Of a stretch of DNA of 10,650 nt, positions 1 to 6,557 are shown piece by piece; within the stretch, counting starts at the first letter, position 1, and each line of letters opens with the position of its first letter. The stretch is taken from assembly GCA_030693105.1 (NCBI GenBank), contig JAUYBK010000102.1:1-10650 (forward strand). Direction: 5' to 3'. The notes below the pieces were generated by a model that did no database searches, had not been told where the DNA came from, and was given only the letters and a program-made list of their open reading frames with translations. The translations under genes were made by a program, and so were the position numbers. The stretch comes from Methanobacteriaceae archaeon. Lineage in GTDB: Archaea > Methanobacteriota > Methanobacteria > Methanobacteriales > Methanobacteriaceae.

Positions 1-945
1 GTGGACGGAATAGTTCAGGGACTTCCCCAAAAAAAAGAGGTGGCAGTTCTGGAATTACCCCACGGAACATTTCGTTTCATGTCGGAGGTGGAGTTGGAGG
101 TGGGTCTTTTGACCAACATCTACCCTGAACACCTAGACGAGTTTGGCGGGTCCATGGAGAAATATATCAAGCGTAAAATGCTCATAACCTATTCCAGTCA
201 GTCTTTCATTACCAGTAAACAGTGCCAAGACCTGGTAGAACCTACACGCAATGATGGTTTCTACTATTGTTTCGGAAAACCAGACCCAGAATGTCACTTC
301 ATCGGAGAATACGTTAAAGATAAGTTAAAGGTTAATTATAACTTTAAAGACCGTAAAGGTAATTTTGAAACCGAATTTCATATTCCGGGTTACTATCGGC
401 AAAACGCTGTGGCTGCTGCTGCAGTGGCCCTGATCTACGGGCTTGAAGAAGAAGAAGTTAAAAAAGGCCTGTCTAAATTCAAGGGAATAAAGGCCCACAT
501 GGAATATCTGGGCAGCTTCTGCGGTAGGGAAGTCTATTTTGATGCAGCTTACTTACCAGAAGGTATGAGACCCACCCTGGAATGTTTTAAAGAAAACAAT
601 TTAGTGGTAATCATTGACAACCCAGACAGCAGTACCCCCCGTGATAAATATCGAATTGGAGAAGTTTTGGGAGAGTATTCCAAAGTGATCATCAGCAGCG
701 GTTACAATGAAACTATGAAATACTTGAACATGGAAGCTGCACAAGAAGTGGTGGACGGTGCAAAAGACTCTGATGCAGTGAAAATAGTGGTGGAAGACAT
801 TGAAACAGGAGGGGAACTCTCTGTTAAGTATTCACAAACCGGAGACACCATACTACACGTGGGGCCGGGGGCAGTGAGCGCTTATCAAGAACTCAAAACC
901 AATATGATTAGGGGAATAGAGCGAGGTTGCAGCAAATATGGATGA
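1..945 (+). CDS. Mur ligase family protein (pseudomurein peptide ligase-like), 5'-truncated
   Basis: This is the C-terminal 314 residues of an ATP-dependent Mur-type amino acid ligase. The frame is open at base 1, and the P-loop (GTNGKT type) expected upstream is absent, so the first GTG is probably not the start and roughly 100-200 residues are missing. Visible are the central-domain signature TNIYPEHLDEFG (residues 38-49) followed by YIKRK, where MurE-like enzymes place their carbamylated lysine. A domain-end motif with GYYRQNAVAAAA (130-141) follows. The C-terminal domain starts near residue 168, where the usual DYAHxP motif has drifted to DAAYLPEG (181-188). By family knowledge it adds an amino acid to a UDP-linked peptide; in a pseudomurein archaeon that suggests pseudomurein peptide assembly in the cytoplasm. 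From memory it corresponds to the MTH734/pMurE position. It overlaps the next ligase by 8 bases, so the two are probably co-translated. Which residue it adds cannot be read from the sequence. Confidence 0.85.
   Translation: MDGIVQGLPQKKEVAVLELPHGTFRFMSEVELEVGLLTNIYPEHLDEFGGSMEKYIKRKMLITYSSQSFITSKQCQDLVEPTRNDGFYYCFGKPDPECHFIGEYVKDKLKVNYNFKDRKGNFETEFHIPGYYRQNAVAAAAVALIYGLEEEEVKKGLSKFKGIKAHMEYLGSFCGREVYFDAAYLPEGMRPTLECFKENNLVVIIDNPDSSTPRDKYRIGEVLGEYSKVIISSGYNETMKYLNMEAAQEVVDGAKDSDAVKIVVEDIETGGELSVKYSQTGDTILHVGPGAVSAYQELKTNMIRGIERGCSKYG
923..927 (+). promoter_or_regulatory. Ribosome binding site of the second Mur ligase, inside the first
   Basis: GAGGT lies 10 bases before ATG 938, within the coding sequence of the upstream ligase. 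It supports this start and reinitiation across the 8-base overlap. Confidence 0.5.
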
Positions 946-2485
946 AAAATACGATGAAAAAACTTCCCTGAAGAAAGATCCCCCTGTTTTTGGGGTTCTG
1001 GGCGTTTGTGGCATAGTGGGAAACTTGGCCGCCCGAGTACTCCTAGACCATGGTTTTAAAGTAATAGGAAGTGATTTACACTCTAAAGAACATTGTGAAT
1101 ATCTTTACACTCTGGATGACTACGACATTAAACTTTACTTATCTGAACATCCAGAAGAGTTTTTTAAATCATCCACCCATCTGATACCGCCCCCCAGCTT
1201 GTCCAAAGATTCTGATACCTTCCGAAAGATGCTGGAAAGTCCGGCACAGATATTAGAAATCGATGAAATTATTCAATGTATTAAACCGGAAAAACCAGTG
1301 ATATGCATCACGGGGACTAATGGTAAAACTACCACCACCCACCTTTTAAAACATATATCCCGTGTTTCTGGCCTTAAAACAACTGAACACGGTTTTAAAA
1401 GCCTTCAGGGTAACGTGGATTATATCCCCCCACTCCAATCCCGCCTGAAGGGCGATGTTGCTGTGATAGAAACTGGTACTGGGGGGGTTGTGGGAGACCT
1501 TAAATTTACCGTGGAAAAATGTCAACCTTCCTGTGGAATAATTACTAACATAAACCCCGATCACCTCGGTGAAGACAATGACTTTTTTAAATACGCCCGC
1601 ATAAAGGGGGAACTTCTGGAGGAACTCCAAAACAAGAAGGCAGTAGTTAATTCTGATGACCCAACAGTTTGGGGCCTTTTGAAGGAAGTGGGATATAAGG
1701 GAGAAGTTATCACCTTTGGCGTGGACAAGCATCCCTCCCGAATTTCCAGTAAGGTTTGCTGGTGTGGAGAAGAACTCCTTCTGGGAGAAACTATATCGGG
1801 AGTGGGTTACTACCGTTGTAGTTGTGGTTTGGTACGTCCTAACCCCCATTATAAGGCCACTAACATTAAAAAAGACAGTTTTCTTCTGCACACTCCACAA
1901 GGGACTCATCAAGTGGAAATGGAGACCATGGGACTGCACAACGTTTACAACGCTCTGGCCAGCATTGCAGTTGCACTTGAATTTTTAGAGATACCTTTAA
2001 AGGATGTCTTAACCGCTATTAAAACTTTCAAAGGCGTTCCCGGCCGTTTAGAATATTTGACGCCATTTAAAGGTAAAGATATTATCGTAGACTATGCTCA
2101 CAACCCATCGGGAGTGGAAACCATACTGCAGGAACTGAAAAAAATTTATTCCAGAATGGCATTGGTCATCACCGTGTCATCGGAGTCCGGAATATCCGGT
2201 GACATTGAAATACTAGAAAAAGCACTGGCACGGGCAGATTTTATTATACCTGCATCTTCCTATTCTTATCAAGCAGCAAAGAAATATATGCCTAAGGAGC
2301 AGATACTTACTACCGATGTAATACCAGTCCAGTTTCGGGAAGGTACACTAGGTGCTACTTCAGAACAGGTTTTGGCTGGATTGAAAAAAGCCAAAAAATG
2401 CGATGTGGACGCCATAGTGTGCATCGGTGAAGCAGCAAACAAATATAAAGAACAAATTAAAGATTATTTGTCTGAAGTATCATAA
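938..2485 (+). CDS. Mur ligase family protein with MurT-like zinc ribbon (pseudomurein peptide ligase-like)
   Basis: A complete 515-residue Mur ligase. The N-terminal domain has a glycine-rich Rossmann motif, GVLGVCGIVGN (about 19-29), as in MurC/MurD-type nucleotide-binding domains. The central domain has the ATP P-loop GTNGKT (126-131) and TNINPDHL (203-210). It contains an inserted zinc ribbon, C274-W-C276 and C294-S-C296, followed by GLVRPNPHY, which closely resembles the ribbon in bacterial MurT. The C-terminal domain carries GRLEYL and DYAHNP (385-390). By family knowledge it forms an amide bond using ATP on a UDP-peptide; the archaeal setting points to pseudomurein peptide synthesis. 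No GatD-like amidotransferase, the partner of bacterial MurT, is visible here. The start ATG at 938 is preceded by GAGGT at 923-927 and overlaps the upstream ligase. The fold and ATP site are clear; the substrate and added residue are not. Confidence 0.9.
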   Translation: MDEKYDEKTSLKKDPPVFGVLGVCGIVGNLAARVLLDHGFKVIGSDLHSKEHCEYLYTLDDYDIKLYLSEHPEEFFKSSTHLIPPPSLSKDSDTFRKMLESPAQILEIDEIIQCIKPEKPVICITGTNGKTTTTHLLKHISRVSGLKTTEHGFKSLQGNVDYIPPLQSRLKGDVAVIETGTGGVVGDLKFTVEKCQPSCGIITNINPDHLGEDNDFFKYARIKGELLEELQNKKAVVNSDDPTVWGLLKEVGYKGEVITFGVDKHPSRISSKVCWCGEELLLGETISGVGYYRCSCGLVRPNPHYKATNIKKDSFLLHTPQGTHQVEMETMGLHNVYNALASIAVALEFLEIPLKDVLTAIKTFKGVPGRLEYLTPFKGKDIIVDYAHNPSGVETILQELKKIYSRMALVITVSSESGISGDIEILEKALARADFIIPASSYSYQAAKKYMPKEQILTTDVIPVQFREGTLGATSEQVLAGLKKAKKCDVDAIVCIGEAANKYKEQIKDYLSEVS

Positions 2486-2540
2486 TAACCGAACTTACAT
2501 AGCATTAAAGAAAAAAGAGGGAATATTTAACTAAAAAAAC

Positions 2541-2545
2541 GGTGA
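2541..2545 (+). promoter_or_regulatory. Ribosome binding site deciding the start of the small secreted protein
   Basis: GGTGA matches the part of the Shine-Dalgarno consensus favoured by methanogens and lies 5 bases before ATG 2551. A GTG at 2542 could also open the frame but falls inside this site, so ATG 2551 is preferred. A TATA-like TATTTAA just upstream (about 2524-2530) could instead give a nearly leaderless transcript. Confidence 0.55.
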
Positions 2546-2550
2546 ACATC

Positions 2551-2979
2551 ATGTTCATTAAAGTACGAAGAGACACTTTGATAATTTTATTTCTGGCCTT
2601 CATTCTAATTTTTTCGGGTCGGCTTATGACATACATGGCTTACGCTTCCACCACGGAAGTGCAACAAGGAATGCCCATATCTGGCGTTATAATTAAAGGA
2701 AACGATATTGTTCCTACTGATTCAATTAGGGTCAACATAGCCGGAGTTGGATTTAGAACGGGAAGTTACATTCAGGGAGACACTTTAGTAACATCCAAAC
2801 GTAAAGTTCCTATTTCTGAAGCCCTGGAAAATGCGCGTAAAGCAGCTATGTTGTCCACTATCCCCGGAACTAGTTTAACACCCATCAAAGCTGCTGATGT
2901 AAAACTGGATCAACAGACCGGCATATTGACTGTCACGGTAATTGAGGACTTTTCCATAGTAGAGGTGAAACAAAAATGA
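2551..2979 (+). CDS. Small exported protein with POTRA-like pattern, unknown function
   Basis: A 142-residue protein from ATG 2551 (145 if GTG 2542 is used). It begins with positive charges (KVRR), a hydrophobic stretch and a Sec-type cleavage site around YAYA/S-T-T-like residues (MAYA before STTEV), so it is probably exported. The mature part runs IKGNDIVPTDSIRVNI, then an alpha-helical ENARKAAM stretch, then alternating strands LDQQTGILTVTVIED. This beta-helix-beta order with an IxGN opening and a final TVxxxE strand resembles a single POTRA domain. That is my pattern reading, not a confirmed family assignment. The gene follows the Mur ligases by about 65 bases and overlaps the next gene by ATGA, so the two products are probably made together. 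Its place beside wall-synthesis genes suggests an envelope role. I do not recognise a named family. Confidence 0.75.
   Translation: MFIKVRRDTLIILFLAFILIFSGRLMTYMAYASTTEVQQGMPISGVIIKGNDIVPTDSIRVNIAGVGFRTGSYIQGDTLVTSKRKVPISEALENARKAAMLSTIPGTSLTPIKAADVKLDQQTGILTVTVIEDFSIVEVKQK
2961..2968 (+). promoter_or_regulatory. Ribosome binding site of the membrane-anchored secreted protein
   Basis: AGAGGTGA, a strong Shine-Dalgarno match, ends 7 bases before ATG 2976. It lies inside the preceding gene and supports translational coupling across the ATGA overlap. Confidence 0.65.
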
Positions 2980-4247
2980 ATTATGGCTTTTTAAAAAGGG
3001 TTATAATCCTCCTACTCACCATGTTGATGGTGATTAACACGGCGTCAGCCACCATGAATGTAATTATCATCACCGACCCCACTGGTCAGGACCCCAACGG
3101 AGCGGCAGGAGGGAGTATGTCTTTTGCCGATAACATGTTTCAGTCCACATTTATCATGTCCCGGGAAAAAAACTTCGCGGTCCTATCCGGGGGTGCAGGT
3201 AACGAAACACCACGTTTAGGTGCCATTGTAGAAACCATAAAGCGCTTGGAACAGGGTTCTAACGCAGCAGAGGCAGCTACCGCTGCTAATAACTTCCCCG
3301 GTATTCGGATAATGTGCGGAGGTCCTAAAATAGGGGTAGCCGTGGCTGGTTCCTTCGACGTTTACGTGATCACTGTGGACAATAACGGAACCATAACCGT
3401 CACTCCGGCATCAGCAGGAGTAGCGGTGCTACCTCCTGGACAAAAAGGAGCCATAATCCACTTGAGGAACACCCATGGTAACCCCATGTACGGAACTGCA
3501 ACAGCCGTGCGCCAGGAAACTGCAGTAATGATTGGCAAAATGATCCGAGACGGTTATCCTGCTACAACTATCATGGGAAAGGTCGTTGAGAACGTTGCCA
3601 AAGAATCAGGTGAGAAATACGGGGGAGGTGCCAACAATCTGGCCTCATCTATAACCACCGCCGACATGTTCACTCCCCAGAAGCTGAACCAAACTGGTTT
3701 CCCCATGGACGAGCCTTACAGTAAAACATGCCCTAATGACGGTTGGAGCGTAGCTTTTCCAGCGGCGGAAAGCTATCAAACCTGTCCTCTTGATGGGACG
3801 CAGCTTAAAACCTTTTATGCTTACGATGTACTTGCCAAAACCATCACCACCACTGGTCAGGGCGTTAGTGTCTCTACCTACGGAAGCGATGCCCAGGGTA
3901 TAAGTGAAACTACCAAAGAAATTGTCCAGTCCTCAGTTAAAAAGAACGGCTACAATGCGGCCCAAATTGCCAAGGATATCAACTCCGGCATAAGTAACGG
4001 TATTTTAGTGGGAGTTAACTACGTAGAAGCCAAGGATATCAACATCAAGGAAAGCACTAACGCCGTAGGTGTGTATTTCAAACCACTACCCGACCAACGG
4101 ACCTCCCCCCCTTGGAACCTCCCTATCAGTTCTTCCATCCTGGACATTGTGGGTAACATGCAAACCGCACTGGGACTGATACTGGTGGTCCTGGTACTCT
4201 TTAGAAGCACCCTTCTAGATGCTTTTGTGAAAAAAAGGCGGAGATAA
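2976..4247 (+). CDS. Secreted protein with large ectodomain and C-terminal membrane anchor, unknown function
   Basis: A 423-residue protein I cannot assign to a family. A Sec-type signal peptide (KR followed by a leucine/isoleucine core) ends at ASA, residues 23-25. The mature domain of about 360 residues is rich in Gly, Ala, Thr and Asn. A single hydrophobic segment at about 391-409 follows, then a basic tail, FVKKRRR, typical of a C-terminal anchor with the tail inside the cell. The ectodomain should therefore face the space under the pseudomurein wall. It has only three cysteines after the signal peptide: C114 and two that start matching CPxDG motifs at C252 and C270, 18 residues apart. 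These suggest a half zinc ribbon or a disulfide. ATG 2976 overlaps the stop of the small exported protein by ATGA, and a DUF356-like gene starts one base after its own stop. The tight coupling suggests the two exported proteins work together. Confidence 0.85.
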   Translation: MNYGFLKRVIILLLTMLMVINTASATMNVIIITDPTGQDPNGAAGGSMSFADNMFQSTFIMSREKNFAVLSGGAGNETPRLGAIVETIKRLEQGSNAAEAATAANNFPGIRIMCGGPKIGVAVAGSFDVYVITVDNNGTITVTPASAGVAVLPPGQKGAIIHLRNTHGNPMYGTATAVRQETAVMIGKMIRDGYPATTIMGKVVENVAKESGEKYGGGANNLASSITTADMFTPQKLNQTGFPMDEPYSKTCPNDGWSVAFPAAESYQTCPLDGTQLKTFYAYDVLAKTITTTGQGVSVSTYGSDAQGISETTKEIVQSSVKKNGYNAAQIAKDINSGISNGILVGVNYVEAKDINIKESTNAVGVYFKPLPDQRTSPPWNLPISSSILDIVGNMQTALGLILVVLVLFRSTLLDAFVKKRRR

Positions 4248-4248
4248 A

Positions 4249-4608
4249 ATGGCCCTGATCCTGGTGAGAGCCGATAGCAAAGGGAAGATCTTGAATAGTC
4301 TGGCCGACATGGAAAGACACGCGGGGCTTAAAATAAATGGTTCTCCCCGGGTTATTGAAACAAAAATTGCTGATAAAACAGCCCAGAATATATTGAAACA
4401 AAAATTAAAGTTCAGCTCATTCCAATCAGTACTGGTACGGGTGGAAGGAGACACTACCCACAGCATAATGCAAATAAGGAAAATACATCCTCCTGCACAT
4501 CTCGTGGTTATAAGCGAAGAATACTCGGAATATAGTGCCTTGGAAAATTTATTTAAAAAACTACCCCACTTTAAGGGATACTACTCCCATAAAAAACAAA
4601 AAAATTGA
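4249..4608 (+). CDS. DUF356-like small cytoplasmic protein
   Basis: A 119-residue protein with no signal peptide or membrane segment. It opens with MALILVRADSKGKILNSL and continues with mixed alpha/beta sequence, including FSSFQSVLVRVEG and HPPAHLVVIS, ending in a basic tail (HKKQKN). I recognise it, at moderate confidence, as the methanogen family DUF356, whose function is not known to me. It starts one base after the stop of the membrane-anchored protein. A GGAGAT at 4240-4245 inside the end of that gene serves as ribosome binding site, so it belongs to the same operon. It is the last gene before a hairpin terminator and the convergent MBF1 gene. No catalytic motif is evident. Confidence 0.8.
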   Translation: MALILVRADSKGKILNSLADMERHAGLKINGSPRVIETKIADKTAQNILKQKLKFSSFQSVLVRVEGDTTHSIMQIRKIHPPAHLVVISEEYSEYSALENLFKKLPHFKGYYSHKKQKN

Positions 4609-4625
4609 ATATAAAAATTGAATAT
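4601..4625 (+). repeat. Short tandem repeat, 13-base period
   Basis: TTGAATAT occurs at 4605-4612 and again at 4618-4625 in an A-rich background, giving a 13-base period. The stop codon of the DUF356-like gene lies in the first copy. It is probably simple AT-rich drift just before the terminator hairpin. Confidence 0.5.
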
Positions 4626-4629
4626 AAAA

Positions 4630-4673
4630 AATTGGGTAATAGCTATAAACCCAATTCGTATAGTTTCTTTTTT
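4630..4673. terminator. Candidate bidirectional terminator between convergent genes
   Basis: A perfect 8-bp inverted repeat, AATTGGGT (4630-4637) and ACCCAATT (4649-4656), encloses an 11-base loop. On the + strand it is followed by a T-rich run (about 4662-4673). On the - strand it is followed by TTTTTATATTCAATTTTT. It sits midway between the DUF356-like stop (4608) and the MBF1 stop (4680), where both converging transcripts should end. Archaeal termination relies mostly on the T-runs, so the hairpin may be helpful rather than essential. Confidence 0.6.
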
Positions 4674-4679
4674 AATGCC

Positions 4680-5153
4680 TTAGTTTCGTTTTATACGTGC
4701 AATGTCGCCAATGGTAGTTCCCCGGATACTACTAGAAGTAATCTCTTCGGAGATTGTTTCGTCTGTTTTCTCCAGCAAGATTATGCTCAATGTTTTTTCT
4801 AACTTTCGGGATAGCTTCATATCAGGAACCATTCGCCCCGATTCAATGCGGTTTATCACTGAAACCTTCTCATAAATTTTTTCAGCCAGTTTCTCGCGAG
4901 ACCATCCCTTCTTCTCCCGGGACCCTCTTACTTTCTTCCCATAATCCTCAATAACTTCATATGAAGGCCTTTGAGGTCGGAGTTGTCTGCGGGGAGCCGT
5001 AGGCGCCCTCCTGAATTGAATTTGCTGCCTGGAATGTTCTCTTTGGACTTTACCAAATTTAGAACATTCTTTACAAGTATCCATTACTGAACTTTCGATT
5101 TTCGTCTTAATGGGCTGCCCCATTATTTTTTTTCCACAAATCTCGCATCTCAT
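4680..5153 (-). CDS. Archaeal multiprotein bridging factor 1-like transcription factor (zinc ribbon + HTH)
   Basis: A 157-residue protein with the domain order of archaeal MBF1. An N-terminal zinc ribbon has C3xxC6 and C27xxC30. A basic, proline- and glutamine-rich linker follows (about 35-65). A Cro/C1-type helix-turn-helix spans about 71-128, with GWSREKLAEKI and VSVINRIESGRMVPD as its core. A short C-terminal extension ends IARIKRN. In eukaryotes MBF1 bridges TBP and regulators; archaeal MBF1 is linked mainly to the ribosome and translation, so its role here is open. It is convergent with the DUF356-like operon and divergent from PAN across 140 bases. A TATA-like element about 26-34 bases before ATG 5153 implies a short or absent leader. 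The family call is strong. Confidence 0.9.
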   Translation of the reverse strand: MRCEICGKKIMGQPIKTKIESSVMDTCKECSKFGKVQREHSRQQIQFRRAPTAPRRQLRPQRPSYEVIEDYGKKVRGSREKKGWSREKLAEKIYEKVSVINRIESGRMVPDMKLSRKLEKTLSIILLEKTDETISEEITSSSIRGTTIGDIARIKRN

Positions 5154-5178
5154 GCCGATCCCTTTAATCTTGACTCAG

Positions 5179-5187
5179 TTTATAATT
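5179..5187 (-). promoter_or_regulatory. Candidate TATA box of the MBF1-like gene
   Basis: ATTATAAAC on the - strand is centred about 30 bases before the ATG at 5153. Archaeal TATA boxes lie about 25 bases before transcription start, so the leader would be very short. The weak Shine-Dalgarno match upstream of this start agrees with that. Confidence 0.45.
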
Positions 5188-5196
5188 CTACACCTC

Positions 5197-5210
5197 AATA
5201 TTTAAATATT
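5197..5210. promoter_or_regulatory. Perfect 14-base palindrome in divergent promoter region
   Basis: AATATTTAAATATT is its own reverse complement. It lies between the divergent MBF1-like and PAN genes, just upstream of the likely TATA boxes. It could be an operator for a dimeric regulator, a two-way TATA/BRE element, or chance in a very AT-rich spacer. Confidence 0.4.
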
Positions 5211-5233
5211 ATTAAAAACCATAAAAAGCAACA

Positions 5234-5284
5234 TTATAATGAAGATGATTTAAATTATTTTTTCCATAAATCTACGAGGAGTGA
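5234..5284 (+). promoter_or_regulatory. Candidate TATA box and ribosome binding site of the PAN gene
   Basis: TTATAAT at 5234-5240 would place transcription start near 5262. The strong ribosome binding site GAGGAGTGA at 5276-5284 then lies within the leader, 9 bases before ATG 5294. A second AT-rich element (about 5248-5256) is less likely because its transcript would start inside the ribosome binding site. Confidence 0.5.
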
Positions 5285-5293
5285 ACTTTAAAG

Positions 5294-6526
5294 ATGGAAA
5301 AAACATCCCACAATATTTTGAAGAAAATAGAAGACCTTAAAAAAGAGATTAAGATCCTCAAAGAGGAAAATGCCAAAACCAAAAGGAATCTAATGTGGAA
5401 GGTTAGGAAGCTGGAGAAAGATAAGGTTCTAATCGAAAATGAAAAAATGCGATTAGACCGTGAACTCAAATCATTAAGAGGAGAAATTGAACGTTTCCGA
5501 ACCCCACCACTGGTAATCGCTACTATAACTGAAGTGTTAGAAGACAGCAAGGTTGTGGTGAAAAGCAGTACTGGACCCCATTTTGTAATTGGCTATTCAC
5601 GTTTCCTGGATGATAAGGAGCTGGAACCTGGAGCCAGAGTGGCCCTTAACCAACAAACTTTCAGCATTGTTAACGTACTACCATCAGAAAAAGATCCTAT
5701 AGTAACTGGTATGGAAGTTGAAGAAAAACCAGAAGTTAGTTACGGTCAGATAGGTGGCTTAGAAGAGCAGATAGTTGAGATAAAAGAAACTGTCGAACTT
5801 CCACTGAAAAGGCCAGAACTTTTCAAAGAGATAGGTATAGAACCACCCAAAGGAGTACTCCTCTACGGACCTCCCGGTACTGGTAAAACCCTTCTGGCCA
5901 AGGCAGTAGCCCACGAGACTAACGCCACCTTCATTAAGATTGTGGCATCTGAATTTGTGCGTAAATACATTGGAGAAGGTGCCCGGCTGGTGAGAGGAGT
6001 ATTTGAACTGGCCAAGGAAAAATCACCCAGCATCATATTCATTGATGAAATTGACGCCATAGCTGCCAAAAGGCTTAAAAGTTCTACCAGTGGTGATAGA
6101 GAAGTTCAAAGAACCTTAATGCAGCTTTTAGCTGAAATGGACGGTTTCGAAGCCAGGGGAGATGTGGGTTTAGTGGCTGCCACTAACCGACCCGATATAC
6201 TGGACCCTGCACTTTTAAGACCAGGCCGTTTCGACCGGTTCATCGAGGTACCAGTGCCCAATGAAGACGGCCGGCGCGAGATTCTCAAGATACACACCAA
6301 GAACATGACCCTGGAAGAAGACGTGGATATCGACTTGGTAGCCGCCTTAACCGAAGGTGCGTCTGGTGCTGATGTAAAGGCCGTCTGTACTGAATCAGGT
6401 ATGTTTGCCATCAGGGAAGAAAGACCCATAGTGAGAATGAACGACTTCCTGGACGCTGTGGACAAAATTATGGGTGTGGAAAGAGACGAAGAAATGCGCA
6501 AAGAAGCAGGCGTAATGTACGGATAA
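5294..6526 (+). CDS. pan: Proteasome-activating nucleotidase PAN (AAA+ ATPase)
   Basis: A 410-residue AAA+ unfoldase, the usual PAN length. By family knowledge it forms a hexameric ring that unfolds proteins and feeds them into the 20S proteasome in the cytoplasm. The order is a charged coiled coil (about 5-68), a Pro-Pro at 71-72 near the coiled-coil/OB junction, an OB-fold domain (about 73-130) and then the AAA+ module. That module has Walker A GPPGTGKT (192-199), pore loop FVRKYIGEG (221-229) and Walker B IIFIDEID (247-254). Sensor region AATNRPD starts at 295, and the arginine-finger stretch RPGRFDR spans 309-315. The C-terminus, MYG, is a HbYX tail used to dock on and open the 20S gate. 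All key residues are present. The gene is transcribed alone, divergent from the MBF1-like gene, and its stop codon lies in a terminator hairpin. Confidence 0.97.
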   Translation: MEKTSHNILKKIEDLKKEIKILKEENAKTKRNLMWKVRKLEKDKVLIENEKMRLDRELKSLRGEIERFRTPPLVIATITEVLEDSKVVVKSSTGPHFVIGYSRFLDDKELEPGARVALNQQTFSIVNVLPSEKDPIVTGMEVEEKPEVSYGQIGGLEEQIVEIKETVELPLKRPELFKEIGIEPPKGVLLYGPPGTGKTLLAKAVAHETNATFIKIVASEFVRKYIGEGARLVRGVFELAKEKSPSIIFIDEIDAIAAKRLKSSTSGDREVQRTLMQLLAEMDGFEARGDVGLVAATNRPDILDPALLRPGRFDRFIEVPVPNEDGRREILKIHTKNMTLEEDVDIDLVAALTEGASGADVKAVCTESGMFAIREERPIVRMNDFLDAVDKIMGVERDEEMRKEAGVMYG

Positions 6527-6541
6527 AAATATCCGTATTTT
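6518..6541 (+). terminator. Hairpin terminator overlapping the PAN stop codon
   Basis: TACGGATA (6518-6525) and TATCCGTA (6530-6537) form a perfect 8-bp stem with an AAAA loop, followed by TTTT and a further T-run at about 6548-6552. The PAN stop codon (6524-6526) is in the stem and loop. It may separate PAN mRNA from the sRNA that begins about 20 bases later, or act as a processing signal. Confidence 0.6.
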
Positions 6542-6557
6542 ACAACCTTTTTATTCT

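Noticed and set aside
1346..1939. 197-codon open frame on the - strand inside the second Mur ligase
   Set aside because: It lies wholly antisense to a clear Mur ligase with all motifs, and its translation is low-complexity and family-less.
4605..4802. 65-codon + strand frame after the DUF356-like gene
   Set aside because: It runs through the terminator hairpin and antisense into the MBF1 3' end; the product is Phe/Ser/Asn-rich with no ribosome binding site of its own.
6106..6501. 131-codon - strand frame inside PAN
   Set aside because: It is the shadow of the AAA+ coding sequence; its translation is Ser/Ile-rich without motifs.
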